DNA of 64,000 nucleotides from JAEWWD01 sp964440115 (GCA_964440115.1 CAYTPV010000008.1:1-64000), one strand, 5' to 3'; positions 26,032 to 34,142 are shown, numbered from the stretch's first letter. The notes: generated by a model not told the origin, from the letters alone. Made by a program: numbers and translations.

Positions 26032-26934
26032 TTAGTCTTCCTTGGTTCTATGAACCAGTATGGCTGTGCTGCCAGCGAGAACGCTGAAGGCAATCAGGGC
26101 GATACCAGCCATAGAGGCTACGCCGCCGGTGTGGGGTACTCCGAGCGGGATAGCGTTGACCTCTTCATCGGTGCCGGCTCCCAGCGGGATGACCGTGCCG
26201 TTGCCGCCATTGTTGCCGCCGTTATTCGTGCCGCCGCCGGGATTTTCACCGGTTCCACCGCCGGGATTTTCACCGGTTCCACCGCCGGGATTTTCACCGG
26301 TTCCGCCGCCGGGATTTTCACCGGTTCCCCCGCCGGGGTTTTCACCGGTTCCGCCGCCGGGATTTTCACCGGTTCCCCCGCCGGGGTTATCGGTGCCGCC
26401 GCCGGGGTTATCAGTGCCGCCGCCGGGGTTATCGGTACCACCACCGGGGTCTTGCGGGTCTCCGCCCTCTGGTACATAATTGCCGACGTCGTAGTGGCTG
26501 TATGCTCCAATGATGGTCAATACGGTCTTATCCGAATTCACCGTAACACGTGTGGCATACTGGTTAGCGTCGTTTCCCATAATGGAATTGAACGTAAAGT
26601 CGAGCAGGTCGGTATAGTAGAGTTTGCCATTGCTGTGTACGGTCGCCAGGGAGGCGTCGTACCCCGGTTGCGTTATAATGGACGTCAGGCTGTTCTGCTG
26701 ATCGACGGTCATCAAATACTTTGTCCAAACAACCGCTGCGGTTGCCTGCTTCACTACCGCGAAATCGATCGGATCGGGAACATCCACTGTTGCGTCTGTT
26801 CCGCCGGAACTCGATTTCTCAAAATCCGCAACACTGTCAACTGCCAGTGCTGTTGCCGCCGATGCGGCAAATAATAGGACGCTCAAGGCAACCGATACGA
26901 TGAGCCGTCGTAATATCATTCTTCTTGCCAACAT
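26032..26934 (-). CDS. Repeat-containing surface protein with variant sorting signal
   Basis: A 300-residue secreted protein. A basic start and hydrophobic segment (LIVSVALSVLLFAASAATALA) form the signal peptide. A globular part follows (about 30-160), then a Gly/Pro-rich stalk: PGGGTDN three times and PGGGTGEN six times. The tail reads VIPLGAGTDEE, AIPLGVPHTGG, a hydrophobic helix and HRTKED, matching the tail of the VWA protein at 13-15.8 kb. It is therefore probably anchored to the wall by a sortase that reads VPxTG. I chose the ATG at 26934 with AAAGGAG upstream; the longer frame lacks a ribosome site. The ligand or role is unknown. Confidence 0.85.
   Translation of the reverse strand: MLARRMILRRLIVSVALSVLLFAASAATALAVDSVADFEKSSSGGTDATVDVPDPIDFAVVKQATAAVVWTKYLMTVDQQNSLTSIITQPGYDASLATVHSNGKLYYTDLLDFTFNSIMGNDANQYATRVTVNSDKTVLTIIGAYSHYDVGNYVPEGGDPQDPGGGTDNPGGGTDNPGGGTDNPGGGTGENPGGGTGENPGGGTGENPGGGTGENPGGGTGENPGGGTGENPGGGTNNGGNNGGNGTVIPLGAGTDEEVNAIPLGVPHTGGVASMAGIALIAFSVLAGSTAILVHRTKED
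26229..26452 (-). repeat. Tandem coding repeat (PGGGTGEN / PGGGTDN)
   Basis: Near-identical 24-base units encode PGGGTGEN, and 21-base units encode PGGGTDN. Synonymous differences are few, so the array is recent or prone to slippage. Copy number probably varies between strains and would change stalk length. Confidence 0.88.
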
Positions 26935-27070
26935 AATGGTCAGCTCCTTTCTTTTGAATTCGCGGAGAGTTGATTTCTCCGCTTCCAGCAAATCTGCTGG
27001 TTACATCGCTTGTATATCAATATTAACAACCAAAACCTTATTGGAAACACCCCAATATCTCGCAAACGGC

Positions 27071-27103
27071 CTCATCTTGGTCTCATTTCAGTCTCATTTT
27101 AAA
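27071..27103 (-). promoter_or_regulatory. Triple 11-bp direct repeat, OmpR/PhoB-type box
   Basis: CTCATCTTGGT, CTCATTTCAGT and CTCATTTTAAA stand in exact 11-base steps, about 137 bases upstream of the surface-protein start codon. Head-to-tail sites at 11-base spacing are typical of OmpR/PhoB response regulators. No such regulator is in the window. Confidence 0.45.
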
Positions 27104-27201
27104 TATGTTCCATGTATTTCCTCGTTTGTATGTTAAATTCCATAATATCGGCAAGCGCGTCAGTATTCCGCACTGTTGCTGCAGCAGACAGTATAAAATT
27201 A

Positions 27202-27228
27202 GAAAAAGGGTATCTTCCGATACCCTTT
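27202..27228 (-). terminator. Terminator of the TspO-like gene
   Basis: On the minus strand AAAGGGTATC..GATACCCTTT is followed by TTCT, the T-run overlapping the stem end (TTTTTCT). It lies 55 bases past the stop of the TspO-like gene. Confidence 0.8.
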
Positions 27229-27282
27229 CTGTTCGTTGCTGTTTAACTGTCTGCCGGAGATAATCTTACTTGAAATAGATCT

Positions 27283-28068
27283 TTAAGCCGTCTTTTTTCT
27301 TTTCCTGCTCAGAAGCATCCAGATAGCGCTTACTACAAATAGACCGATGCAGATGAGCGCCGTCGTACTCACAAGCGGATACTGCCCATGAAATCCGTTC
27401 GCCGACATATGCTTGGAGAATATGCCGAAGTAAGCCCAGATCAGCACGAGTATATAGGGAATGTCGCGGTTTTTCAGCATGGTCAGTATGCCGATGGCCG
27501 TACCAACCAGCAGGACCAACGCTGTCCACAAATCCGCAAACATGCTGTATCCGTTCCAGCCTAGACTGACCATCAATACCGTGACATTCGCTATCGTCGC
27601 AACAGTGAGCCAGCCAAAGTAAATGGAGAACGGCAGACGGATGAGTACGTAATCCCACTTCTTCAGGTTTGTCCCACGCAATTGGACATTGATCAGTATC
27701 AGGCTTATTAGCATGCCCACAATCAGCAGCAGCGAAAGCGGGATGATCTGATAATGCCAGGCAAACACCCATGCCGTGTTGAAAAGGGACGACAGTATGA
27801 AATAGGTCTGCACTTTTTCAAGTATCGGCTGGATGTCCGTTCTGTTTCTGATGATCCACTGATACACGGTGAACCCCAGCAGCAGCGTGTAAATCAGGCC
27901 CCAGATAGAAAATGTGAACCCTGCCGGAGCAAACAAATTCGGGTACGAATCGGACACCTCCCCGGGTGTAATACCGTTGATTGGCAGCGCGACGGCCAGA
28001 TAGTTCACGATGACCATGACCAGGAAAAGAACTGTCGAAGCGATGGATAGTATAGTATTCCTCTTCAT
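27283..28068 (-). CDS. TspO/MBR-like membrane protein
   Basis: A 261-residue polytopic membrane protein with seven or so helices. The segment FAPAGFTFSIWGLIYTLLLGF matches the start of the tryptophan-rich sensory protein (TspO/MBR) fold, and FNTAWVFAWHY supplies the aromatic-rich helix. It is longer than a classic five-helix TspO (about 160 residues), with extra C-terminal helices, as in many Firmicutes homologues. The ligand is unknown; porphyrin-type ligands are known for the family. GGAGG lies upstream of the ATG. It is transcribed alone, with its own terminator. Confidence 0.82.
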   Translation of the reverse strand: MKRNTILSIASTVLFLVMVIVNYLAVALPINGITPGEVSDSYPNLFAPAGFTFSIWGLIYTLLLGFTVYQWIIRNRTDIQPILEKVQTYFILSSLFNTAWVFAWHYQIIPLSLLLIVGMLISLILINVQLRGTNLKKWDYVLIRLPFSIYFGWLTVATIANVTVLMVSLGWNGYSMFADLWTALVLLVGTAIGILTMLKNRDIPYILVLIWAYFGIFSKHMSANGFHGQYPLVSTTALICIGLFVVSAIWMLLSRKRKKTA

Positions 28069-28336
28069 TCTGAACCTCCGTTCCCCGCTGTAGAAGCGGC
28101 ACTGTATTCAAACTGGTAATTCAAATATACCCCGGTGTCTCATGCCTGCATCACAAGGGAATACAAAAGTTTTTTAAATCGTACGTCGCGCGGGAGTATA
28201 CGGCATACCTCGGGCGAAATCCTCAAAAATCGCTAACCTTATTATAAAATCTGCGCTGGATTTTATGCCGTTTTTCTGTATGATAAATATATAGACTGTT
28301 TCATGCGTTCCAACTCTTATCAAGGACGATTGCTGC

Positions 28337-29218
28337 ATGCATAAAAAATTTTTACCGGCGCTTCTGCTGATGCTGGCGGCTTCCATTGCTGCGGATATTG
28401 TATGGATTGCGCTTACCGGCAGCTGCCCTTGGTGGCTCATTGTTGCAAAGCTTGGTCTGTTTGCACTATTGCTCCTGCTTTGCGTATTTGTGAAAAGCCT
28501 GCGGCTATACCGATGGCTGCTGATCATGCTCATTGTCATACTCTCAGCACAGCGGCTGTTTGAATTTCTGAAAACAGTTCCTGTGTTTATATCCGCATTC
28601 CCCGCCGGAACATTTGCGGGGAACTTCGGGGGTACAATCCTGTTAAAGCTTGTTACTGTTATTCCGGTCGCTGTTACACTCTGTTTGGTCACGGGCTCGC
28701 GCAAGGCAGCCTATCTCACGCAGGGCGATTTGCGGGTAAAGTCGGGAAAAATCGCGTGGCTGGGCATCGAGGGGAACAAGATCAGTTGGTCGCGGCTGAG
28801 CGTCGTATCCGGTTTGCTCATCGCGCTGGGCACCATATTGCTGACATTCATTACGATGATCGGTGTTTCGGTAGCGCATGGCATTCCCACGCTGATTGGC
28901 CGTCTGCCGCTTATACTGCTGTTCGCATTCGCCAATTCGGCATGTGAGGGCGTCGTTTATCGCAGCGCAATATTGGGCGCGCTGCGGGATACTCTGCCCA
29001 AATGTCAGGTTATCCTCATATCCGGGGCGTTTTTTGGCATTGCGCATTATTACGGCGTGCCCGGCGGCCTGTTGGGTGCTGCGATGAGCGGGATCTTAGG
29101 CTGGTTTATGGCGAGAAGCATGTTTGAAACGGACGGGTTTGTTTCTTCGTGGATCATTCATTTCATGCAGGACGTGGTGATATTTTCCACGCTTTGCATG
29201 TTCGGCAGCTTTGCGTAA
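28337..29218 (+). CDS. CPBP-type intramembrane protease homologue
   Basis: A 293-residue membrane protein with about eight helices. The C-terminal half has the CPBP (Abi, Rce1-like) motifs: ACEGVVYRS, then FGIAHYYG, then HFMQDVV. Canonical motif 1 is EExxxR; here the second Glu is Gly, so the glutamate pair is incomplete and activity is open to question. CPBP proteins cleave prenylated or membrane proteins and often give self-immunity to bacteriocins. The next gene, 29 bases downstream, is an Imm5-like immunity protein homologue, which fits that theme. AAGGAC is a weak ribosome site. Confidence 0.85.
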   Translation: MHKKFLPALLLMLAASIAADIVWIALTGSCPWWLIVAKLGLFALLLLLCVFVKSLRLYRWLLIMLIVILSAQRLFEFLKTVPVFISAFPAGTFAGNFGGTILLKLVTVIPVAVTLCLVTGSRKAAYLTQGDLRVKSGKIAWLGIEGNKISWSRLSVVSGLLIALGTILLTFITMIGVSVAHGIPTLIGRLPLILLFAFANSACEGVVYRSAILGALRDTLPKCQVILISGAFFGIAHYYGVPGGLLGAAMSGILGWFMARSMFETDGFVSSWIIHFMQDVVIFSTLCMFGSFA

Positions 29219-29247
29219 ACATTCTGCGTACGGGGAGGATACATCTG

Positions 29248-29814
29248 ATGAGAAAAATTCTTTATGATCGCCATAGCGAATGCCTGCAGCCTCTTCGCGA
29301 ACTCATTGAAAACCAGACCCACCGCACGCTTGCGCTGTGGGCGCTCGATTGTGCGGCGCCCATGCTTGCATTGTTTGAAAACCGCGTCAAAGAAGATCTG
29401 CGCCCGCGCGAAGCGCTCATCACGGCGCGCGCATGGATGCGCGGGGAAGTCAAAATGCCCGAAGCTAAACGGGCCATACACGCGGCGCACAACGCCGCAA
29501 CGCAGGCGAAAGATGACATTGTCGCCCGCTCCGCCGCGCGTGCGGTTGGGCACGCCGCAGCAACCGTGCATGTAGAAACACACGCGCTGGGGCTGCCGTT
29601 TTACGGGCTGACGGCGCTGACCTACTTAGACCCTGCGCACGCGGAGCAAGCCGTCGCAAATGAAATTAAGCGGTATTACGATCGATTGCTGTATTTTCAG
29701 GAAAACACGGACAGACTCAACCTGCCGTGGGCGGCGTTCCTGTTAAAGGACGCGCCCAATAAAGAGCGCGCGCTGCGGCTGAGGGAGCAAAGCAGGCGGT
29801 TGAGCGATCGCTGA
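29248..29814 (+). CDS. Imm5-like putative immunity protein
   Basis: A 188-residue helical protein. LALWALDCAAPMLALFE, then RPREALITARAWMRGEVKM, then RAVGHAAATVHVETHALG follow the Imm-5-like consensus for polymorphic-toxin immunity proteins. No toxin gene is adjacent. GGGGAGG precedes the ATG at 29248, and the gene follows the CPBP gene by 29 bases, so the two are probably co-transcribed. A good terminator follows. The assignment rests on motif memory; the role could be unrelated to immunity. Confidence 0.78.
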   Translation: MRKILYDRHSECLQPLRELIENQTHRTLALWALDCAAPMLALFENRVKEDLRPREALITARAWMRGEVKMPEAKRAIHAAHNAATQAKDDIVARSAARAVGHAAATVHVETHALGLPFYGLTALTYLDPAHAEQAVANEIKRYYDRLLYFQENTDRLNLPWAAFLLKDAPNKERALRLREQSRRLSDR

Positions 29815-29835
29815 ATTAGCTGTTATGATACTATA

Positions 29836-29864
29836 AAAGGCCGCAGTGATGCGGCCCTTTGTTT
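29836..29864 (+). terminator. Terminator after the Imm5-like gene
   Basis: AAAGGCCGCA-gtga-TGCGGCCCTTTGTTT. It closes the CPBP/Imm5-like unit. Confidence 0.85.
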
Positions 29865-29944
29865 ATTAAAAACGGATACTGCGTGCTTGAAGCGGATAAA
29901 ATACGTTTAAATAATACACCTAATAAGCAAATCAGGAGGAAAAG

Positions 29945-30526
29945 ATGAAATCACAGTCCGCTAAAATACTGCTTTGCGCAGTTTTATGCTTGACACTGTC
30001 CCTTGCTGCCGTAGGCTGCGGCACAGCAAATACACCGCCCACCGCCACCACGCCCCCAACGACTACAGTGCCGCCCGCTGAACTGACCCCGTCGGCTACA
30101 TCAACGCCAACAGCATCGGCAGCCGCATCGGCATCGCCTGCAGTGTCGGCGTCGCCCGCTGCTTCGACATCGCCCGCTGCTTCGGCATCACCCGCTGCGT
30201 CCGCTTCACCTGCCGGATCGCCCGCCGCCTCGGGCAAGTTTAAAGCCGGCACCTATACTGCCAGCGCGAAGGGCAAAAATGGGGACGTGACAGTCGAAGT
30301 TACCGTCACTGCGGATAAAATTGAAAGCGTAAAAGTAACCAAACAAAAGGAAACCCCCGAATACGCAAAGGCCGCGCTCAAGAGCATTCCCGCGGATATC
30401 GTGAAGGGCCAGAGCCTGAATGTGGACGCCGTTTCCGGCGCAACTTACACCTCCAACGCCATACTCACCGCCGTGGAGGATTGCCTGAAGCAGGCGGGCG
30501 GGGATATCAAAGCGCTCAAAAAATAG
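29945..30526 (+). CDS. FMN-binding-domain lipoprotein
   Basis: A 193-residue exported lipoprotein. The signal peptide ends in the lipobox AAVGC (Cys about 25), followed by a long Thr/Pro/Ala/Ser linker with SASPA repeats (about 30-98). The C-terminal FMN_bind domain (about 103-190) has VDAVSGATYTS, the motif in which FMN is linked to Thr by a phosphoester bond. It probably takes part in extracytoplasmic electron transfer, as in flavin-based extracellular respiration. The flavin transferase (ApbE) is not in the window. AGGAGG precedes the ATG. Confidence 0.9.
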   Translation: MKSQSAKILLCAVLCLTLSLAAVGCGTANTPPTATTPPTTTVPPAELTPSATSTPTASAAASASPAVSASPAASTSPAASASPAASASPAGSPAASGKFKAGTYTASAKGKNGDVTVEVTVTADKIESVKVTKQKETPEYAKAALKSIPADIVKGQSLNVDAVSGATYTSNAILTAVEDCLKQAGGDIKALKK

Positions 30527-30576
30527 CGCAGTGGTCGAATAGCTCAAAATGATTATATAACGCGAGTGATAATAGA

Positions 30577-30606
30577 GCGCCCCTTACCTATGTAACGGGG
30601 CGTTTT
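30577..30606 (+). terminator. Terminator after the FMN-binding lipoprotein
   Basis: CGCCCCTTAC-ctat-GTAACGGGGCG followed by TTTTA, 52 bases past the stop. Confidence 0.85.
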
Positions 30607-30676
30607 ATCGTGTATTGACTGAAATGAACGTGCGGCAATATACTAAGTGCAATCGTCCATTGGGGAGGGTTTTGCC

Positions 30677-31480
30677 ATGATCCGCCTAGAAAAAGAAATG
30701 GAAACGCTGCTCATTACGCTGTACTCCAAGGCAAAAATGAGCGAAACCGGTCAGATCATCACCGACCGCAAGGCTGAGGAAGCCGTTAAAAGCGTGGAGT
30801 ATGATTTTCACAAGCTCAACGTCAACAAAAAGACGCAAGTGTTCATGGCGCTTAGGAGTGCTATCATCGACGACTTCGCCCGGGAATACCTCAAAGCGCA
30901 GCCGGATGCCTGCGTGCTGCACTTAGGCTGCGGTCTGGATTTTCGGTACGACAGGCTCAGCAGGCCGGATTGCGACTGGTACGATCTCGATTATCCGGAG
31001 GTCATCGCGATTAAGCGGGAATTCGAAGAAGAAAGCGGGCATTACCGGCTGCTCGCGTCGTCCGTCAACGAGCTTTTCTGGCTGGATGGCGTGCAGGGTT
31101 ACGGTCACGCGCTCGTCATCGCCGAAGGGCTGACCATGTACCTGAGCGAGCAGGAGATCGAGCGGCTGTTCACGGCAATCAATCAGAAATTCCCGTCTGT
31201 TATGTACATATTTGACGTGTATTCTTTGATGTCGGTGCGACTTTCGCAAAAGCGGCTCAATTCCCTTCTAAACCGCACGGGAGCCACAATCAAATGGGGC
31301 ATCGACGAGCCGGAGCGACTTTCTTATCTGGGCATGCGATATATCAAGAGCCTGTATCTGAACGACGCGCGGTTTGTAAAGACAATCAAAAGCGCGTATT
31401 TTCGCATGATGTTCCGGCTGACGATGGGGATGAAGACGGTCAACAACGCCATGCGCATACTCGTGTACGAAAAGGCGTAA
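30677..31480 (+). CDS. Leucine carboxyl methyltransferase-type SAM methyltransferase
   Basis: A 267-residue SAM methyltransferase of the PPM/Tcmp/LCM family. The start of the fold is VLHLGCGLDFRYDRL (motif I), then WYDLDYPEVIAIKREF (acidic strand), and ALVIAEGLTMYLSEQEI, the E-G-L-x-x-Y-L signature of the family. Such enzymes methylate carboxylates or O-atoms of small molecules; the substrate is unknown. I chose the ATG at 30677 because GGGGAGGG lies just upstream. It is transcribed alone between a terminator and a 700-base repeat-rich gap. Confidence 0.88.
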   Translation: MIRLEKEMETLLITLYSKAKMSETGQIITDRKAEEAVKSVEYDFHKLNVNKKTQVFMALRSAIIDDFAREYLKAQPDACVLHLGCGLDFRYDRLSRPDCDWYDLDYPEVIAIKREFEEESGHYRLLASSVNELFWLDGVQGYGHALVIAEGLTMYLSEQEIERLFTAINQKFPSVMYIFDVYSLMSVRLSQKRLNSLLNRTGATIKWGIDEPERLSYLGMRYIKSLYLNDARFVKTIKSAYFRMMFRLTMGMKTVNNAMRILVYEKA

Positions 31481-31560
31481 GCGGTGAAGTCTCCCGCTTA
31501 TAGCGAGTGAAAAAAAGCGGTTTGACGTGCTACATTGCCGGATAAGGCGAAAAACCTTAA

Positions 31561-31643
31561 GGTATCGCCGCCTGCGGCGTCGACGAATTATTTTTATACA
31601 GGGGGGCATCGCGGCTGCGGCCGCGATGCCCCCCTGTCCCCCG
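31561..31643 (+). repeat. Family A element
   Basis: GGTATCGCCGCCTGCGGCGTCGACGAA, then ATTATTTTTAT and a large CAGGGGGGCATCGCGG..CCGCGATGCCCCCCTG hairpin. A second degenerate GGTAGCGCCGCC copy lies at about 31706-31731. Confidence 0.85.
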
Positions 31644-31777
31644 GAAGTAGTGGCTTCATTCTTTCTCGTTCGGCACTCTTTCGCATCTCATTATGCTTCT
31701 AAAGGTAGCGCCGCCTGCGGTGTCGACTCTGAAGCAAGCGTTTCGTTGCCGCCATAGGCTTTCAATCGTCATTTTGC

Positions 31778-31856
31778 AGGCGATTGGTTGTGCGGCAATT
31801 GCCGCACATCATTCCTTGAAGACCCGAATGTATCATTCTGGTGCATGCGCAGTGCA
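31778..31856. repeat. Family C element C2
   Basis: Reverse complement of C1: TGTGCGGCA..TGCCGCACA, the CATCATTCCTTGAAGA segment, then CCCGAATGTATCATTCTGG and GTGCATG. The two copies lie 7.7 kb apart in opposite orientation. Confidence 0.75.
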
Positions 31857-31903
31857 AAATGACACCTTGCATGGTGGGTAAGGCAATGTCGTTCCCCCAT
31901 AAA

Positions 31904-32004
31904 TTCAAATCCGGCGATTCATTCGCCGGATTTGTGAAAAAATGCCGCCATGAGCGGCATTTTAACCTACAGAATTCACGAAAGCGGCAAAATGCCGCTT
32001 TCGT
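31904..32004. other. Cluster of three perfect hairpins
   Basis: AAATCCGGCGA..TCGCCGGATTT, AAAATGCCGC..GCGGCATTTT and CACGAAAGCGGC..GCCGCTTTCGTG stand in a row. The spacing resembles family B, but the linkers differ. It lies in a 700-base gap (31481-32197) with no gene. Confidence 0.6.
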
Positions 32005-32011
32005 GACAATG

Positions 32012-32043
32012 AAAAAGGCGGAGACATAAAGTCCCCGCCTTTG
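32012..32043 (-). terminator. Terminator for the minus-strand membrane gene
   Basis: On the minus strand, GGCGGGGAC..GTCTCCGCC is followed by TTTTT. The stem has one G-T/mismatch position. It lies about 155 bases past the stop of the 178-aa gene. Confidence 0.7.
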
Positions 32044-32197
32044 CTGTCACCCGGACTGAACAATGGCCTGATTGGTACAGGGTCCCTTCACCGGGCATCG
32101 TGAGGTTCATCACGATACTAAAAAGCACGTTCTGCCTCGGTAAATAGTATGCCCGCGCGAAGCTGAAATACGCTAGTAAATTATGATAAAAAATACT

Positions 32198-32734
32198 TTA
32201 CCAGCTCTGCCTGTACAGCCATGATGCGGGAATGAGCATGGTATACGGCGCTGTGATAATCGCCATCAGCAGCGCGGCCTTTTTGCGCTGCATATCCTCC
32301 ACCGGCCAGTGCTTGAAGGATACCTTGTAATTAAAAACATAAATGAGCGCACCCGCGCCGGCTATCACGAGTAACATCAGCAGAAGCGCGTACACGCTTT
32401 TGAACGGGTTGTAGCCGAGCGGGCCGGTGACATTGTCGTAAAACCATCGCGCAGCAGGGCTTTCCGATACGCCGAGTATCGAATCGAGATAGTATACAAA
32501 AAACAGCACGATTGCGCCTATGATATCGGCGAGGAAGCCAAAGCCCCAGACCTTGAATATGGTCTTCTTGTACAGTGTCTTTCGTTCGGATAGTTTGAGT
32601 ACATGGAATATGAGCAGCAGCACGAGTGAATCGATGAGGAAGTTCGCGGGCAGCACAATAATCCATACGGTAGGGATCAAAATCAAAAACCATACGGGGA
32701 ATATCACGTTATACAGCGTTACGGACTTGCGCAA
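32198..32734 (-). CDS. Conserved membrane protein, unknown
   Basis: A 178-residue protein with five hydrophobic helices. VIFPVWFLILIPTVWIIVLPANFLIDSLV gives two closely spaced helices with a P-x-x-F-L-I-D loop, and the C-terminus has PYTMLIPASWLYR. I do not know a function; similar proteins appear in Clostridia genomes. The start is probably a TTG following GAGGT. It is a single-gene unit whose terminator is about 155 bases downstream. Confidence 0.7.
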   Translation of the reverse strand: MRKSVTLYNVIFPVWFLILIPTVWIIVLPANFLIDSLVLLLIFHVLKLSERKTLYKKTIFKVWGFGFLADIIGAIVLFFVYYLDSILGVSESPAARWFYDNVTGPLGYNPFKSVYALLLMLLVIAGAGALIYVFNYKVSFKHWPVEDMQRKKAALLMAIITAPYTMLIPASWLYRQSW

Positions 32735-32826
32735 GCGTTCGTACCTCGTTTTTTTGTTCTATTGTATCATATACGGGTGGAAATCGGATGGAAAAACTGA
32801 AGTGCTTTTTTCAGCGACCGAATTCA

Positions 32827-33414
32827 TCAAATAAACAGCGACACGGCGCAATACACCAGCAGCAGCGCCATCACGACGCCGACCACCTTGGCGTGCTTGG
32901 AAAACAGCGCCTTGAACGCAGAACCGAACAGTGCCCAGCACACAGTGCTGGCAATGCAGATGATGCCGAGCACAAAGGAGATCACCGCAAGCGTAACGGG
33001 CGCCTGATAATAGGGGAGTATATAGGCCGACATCACGGTGATGCCGTAGAGTATGCCCTTGGGATTGACGAACTGCAGGATCGCCCCCCACAAAAAGCTG
33101 GAGTGACCGTTGGTTTCTTCATCCGCGTGCGGGTGGATGGCGCTTTTGAGCGTTTTATACGCGAGGTACAGCATATACAGCGCGCCTACGCCCAGCATGT
33201 ACGGCTTGATGGAAGGGATGGCGGCATAAAGTATGCTCGAAAACAGGGCAGAAAGCAGCAGCATCACGAAGAAGCCCGCGCCTACGCCTATGGAAAAGGG
33301 CAGGCTCTTTTTAAAGCCCAGACGGCTGGCGTTTGTCATGGACATGATGTTGTTGGGGCCGGGCGTGAACGTGGTGACGATGACATACGTGATAAAAGCG
33401 GCTAAATTGGGCAT
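32827..33414 (-). CDS. LysE family amino-acid exporter
   Basis: A 195-residue membrane protein with six helices. TTFTPGPNNIMSMTNASRLGFKKSL is the LysE/RhtB hallmark, and ILQFVNPKGILYGI is the second conserved segment. It would export amino acids or related metabolites. I chose the ATG at 33414 because CGGAGG lies eight bases ahead; the frame upstream covers the regulator's promoter region. The XRE-cupin gene is divergent, 116 bases away, so it is the likely regulator of this exporter. Confidence 0.9.
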   Translation of the reverse strand: MPNLAAFITYVIVTTFTPGPNNIMSMTNASRLGFKKSLPFSIGVGAGFFVMLLLSALFSSILYAAIPSIKPYMLGVGALYMLYLAYKTLKSAIHPHADEETNGHSSFLWGAILQFVNPKGILYGITVMSAYILPYYQAPVTLAVISFVLGIICIASTVCWALFGSAFKALFSKHAKVVGVVMALLLVYCAVSLFI

Positions 33415-33446
33415 GGGTGTTTTCCTCCGGACCGTTTCGTGGTATA

Positions 33447-33506
33447 CTATCCTGTACAAACAGTGCAGGATATTGTTGTGCTATATATTGTACGATATAT
33501 GCAGTA
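33447..33506. promoter_or_regulatory. Candidate operators between LysE and XRE-cupin genes
   Basis: TATCCTG-(11 bases)-CAGGATA is a 7-base inverted repeat (33448-33472). A second near-palindrome, TATATTGTACGATATAT, lies at 33485-33501. Both lie in the divergent promoter region and are good candidates for the XRE regulator. Confidence 0.45.
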
Positions 33507-33530
33507 TCTTGTCAACGCAAAGGTGAGTAG

Positions 33531-34082
33531 ATGGATGTAAACAGCACGGTGGCCGCCAATCTAAAAGCGCTGCGCGAGCAGCGCAAGTTGAGCCTTGACG
33601 GAATGGCAAGGCTTACGGGCGTATCCAAGAGCATGCTGGGGCAGATAGAACGTGGGGAAGTCAACCCCACGATATCGGTGCTGTGGCGCATAGCCAACGG
33701 GCTGAAAATATCGTTTTCCACTTTGCTTGAAAAGCCCGCAAAGGAACTGCAGATCGTAAAGGCGGATTCGACCAAGCCCATGATTGAGGACGAAGGGCGG
33801 TTTATCAACCACCCGTCGTTTCCGTTTGAAGAAAGCACGCGGTTTGAAACATACCGCATCGAAATACTGCCCGGCGGGCATTTGGACGCGCAGCCGCACC
33901 TGATGGGGGCGGAGGAATATGTCACCGTATTCGCGGGCAGCCTGCTGCTTCGCGTAGGCGAAACGGATTGCAGCCTTGACGCGGGCGATTCGCTGCGCTT
34001 TAAGGCGGATGTGCCGCACAGCTATTACAACACGGGCACGGAAAAAACGCTCGTGGCCATGATTATCCACTATTCGGAATAG
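33531..34082 (+). CDS. XRE-family regulator with cupin domain
   Basis: A 183-residue regulator. The N-terminal HTH (about 8-62) reads NLKALREQRKLSLDGMARLTG, then KSMLGQIERGEVNPTISVL, the classic XRE recognition region. The C-terminal cupin (about 108-180) has GAEEYVTVFAGSLLLRVG and ADVPHSYYNTG. HTH-cupin proteins sense small metabolites bound in the cupin barrel. It is divergent from the LysE exporter, with inverted repeats between the genes, so it most likely controls export of its ligand. AAAGGTGAG precedes the ATG. Confidence 0.9.
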   Translation: MDVNSTVAANLKALREQRKLSLDGMARLTGVSKSMLGQIERGEVNPTISVLWRIANGLKISFSTLLEKPAKELQIVKADSTKPMIEDEGRFINHPSFPFEESTRFETYRIEILPGGHLDAQPHLMGAEEYVTVFAGSLLLRVGETDCSLDAGDSLRFKADVPHSYYNTGTEKTLVAMIIHYSE

Positions 34083-34142
34083 CAAAGCAGTTTTACCGGC
34101 TCTGCCGGGTACTAATCAATACCATTGAGGAGGGAACCGGAC

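Noticed and set aside
26229..26452. CRISPR-like short regular repeats
   Set aside because: The units are coding (PGGGTGEN), contiguous, and have no spacers.
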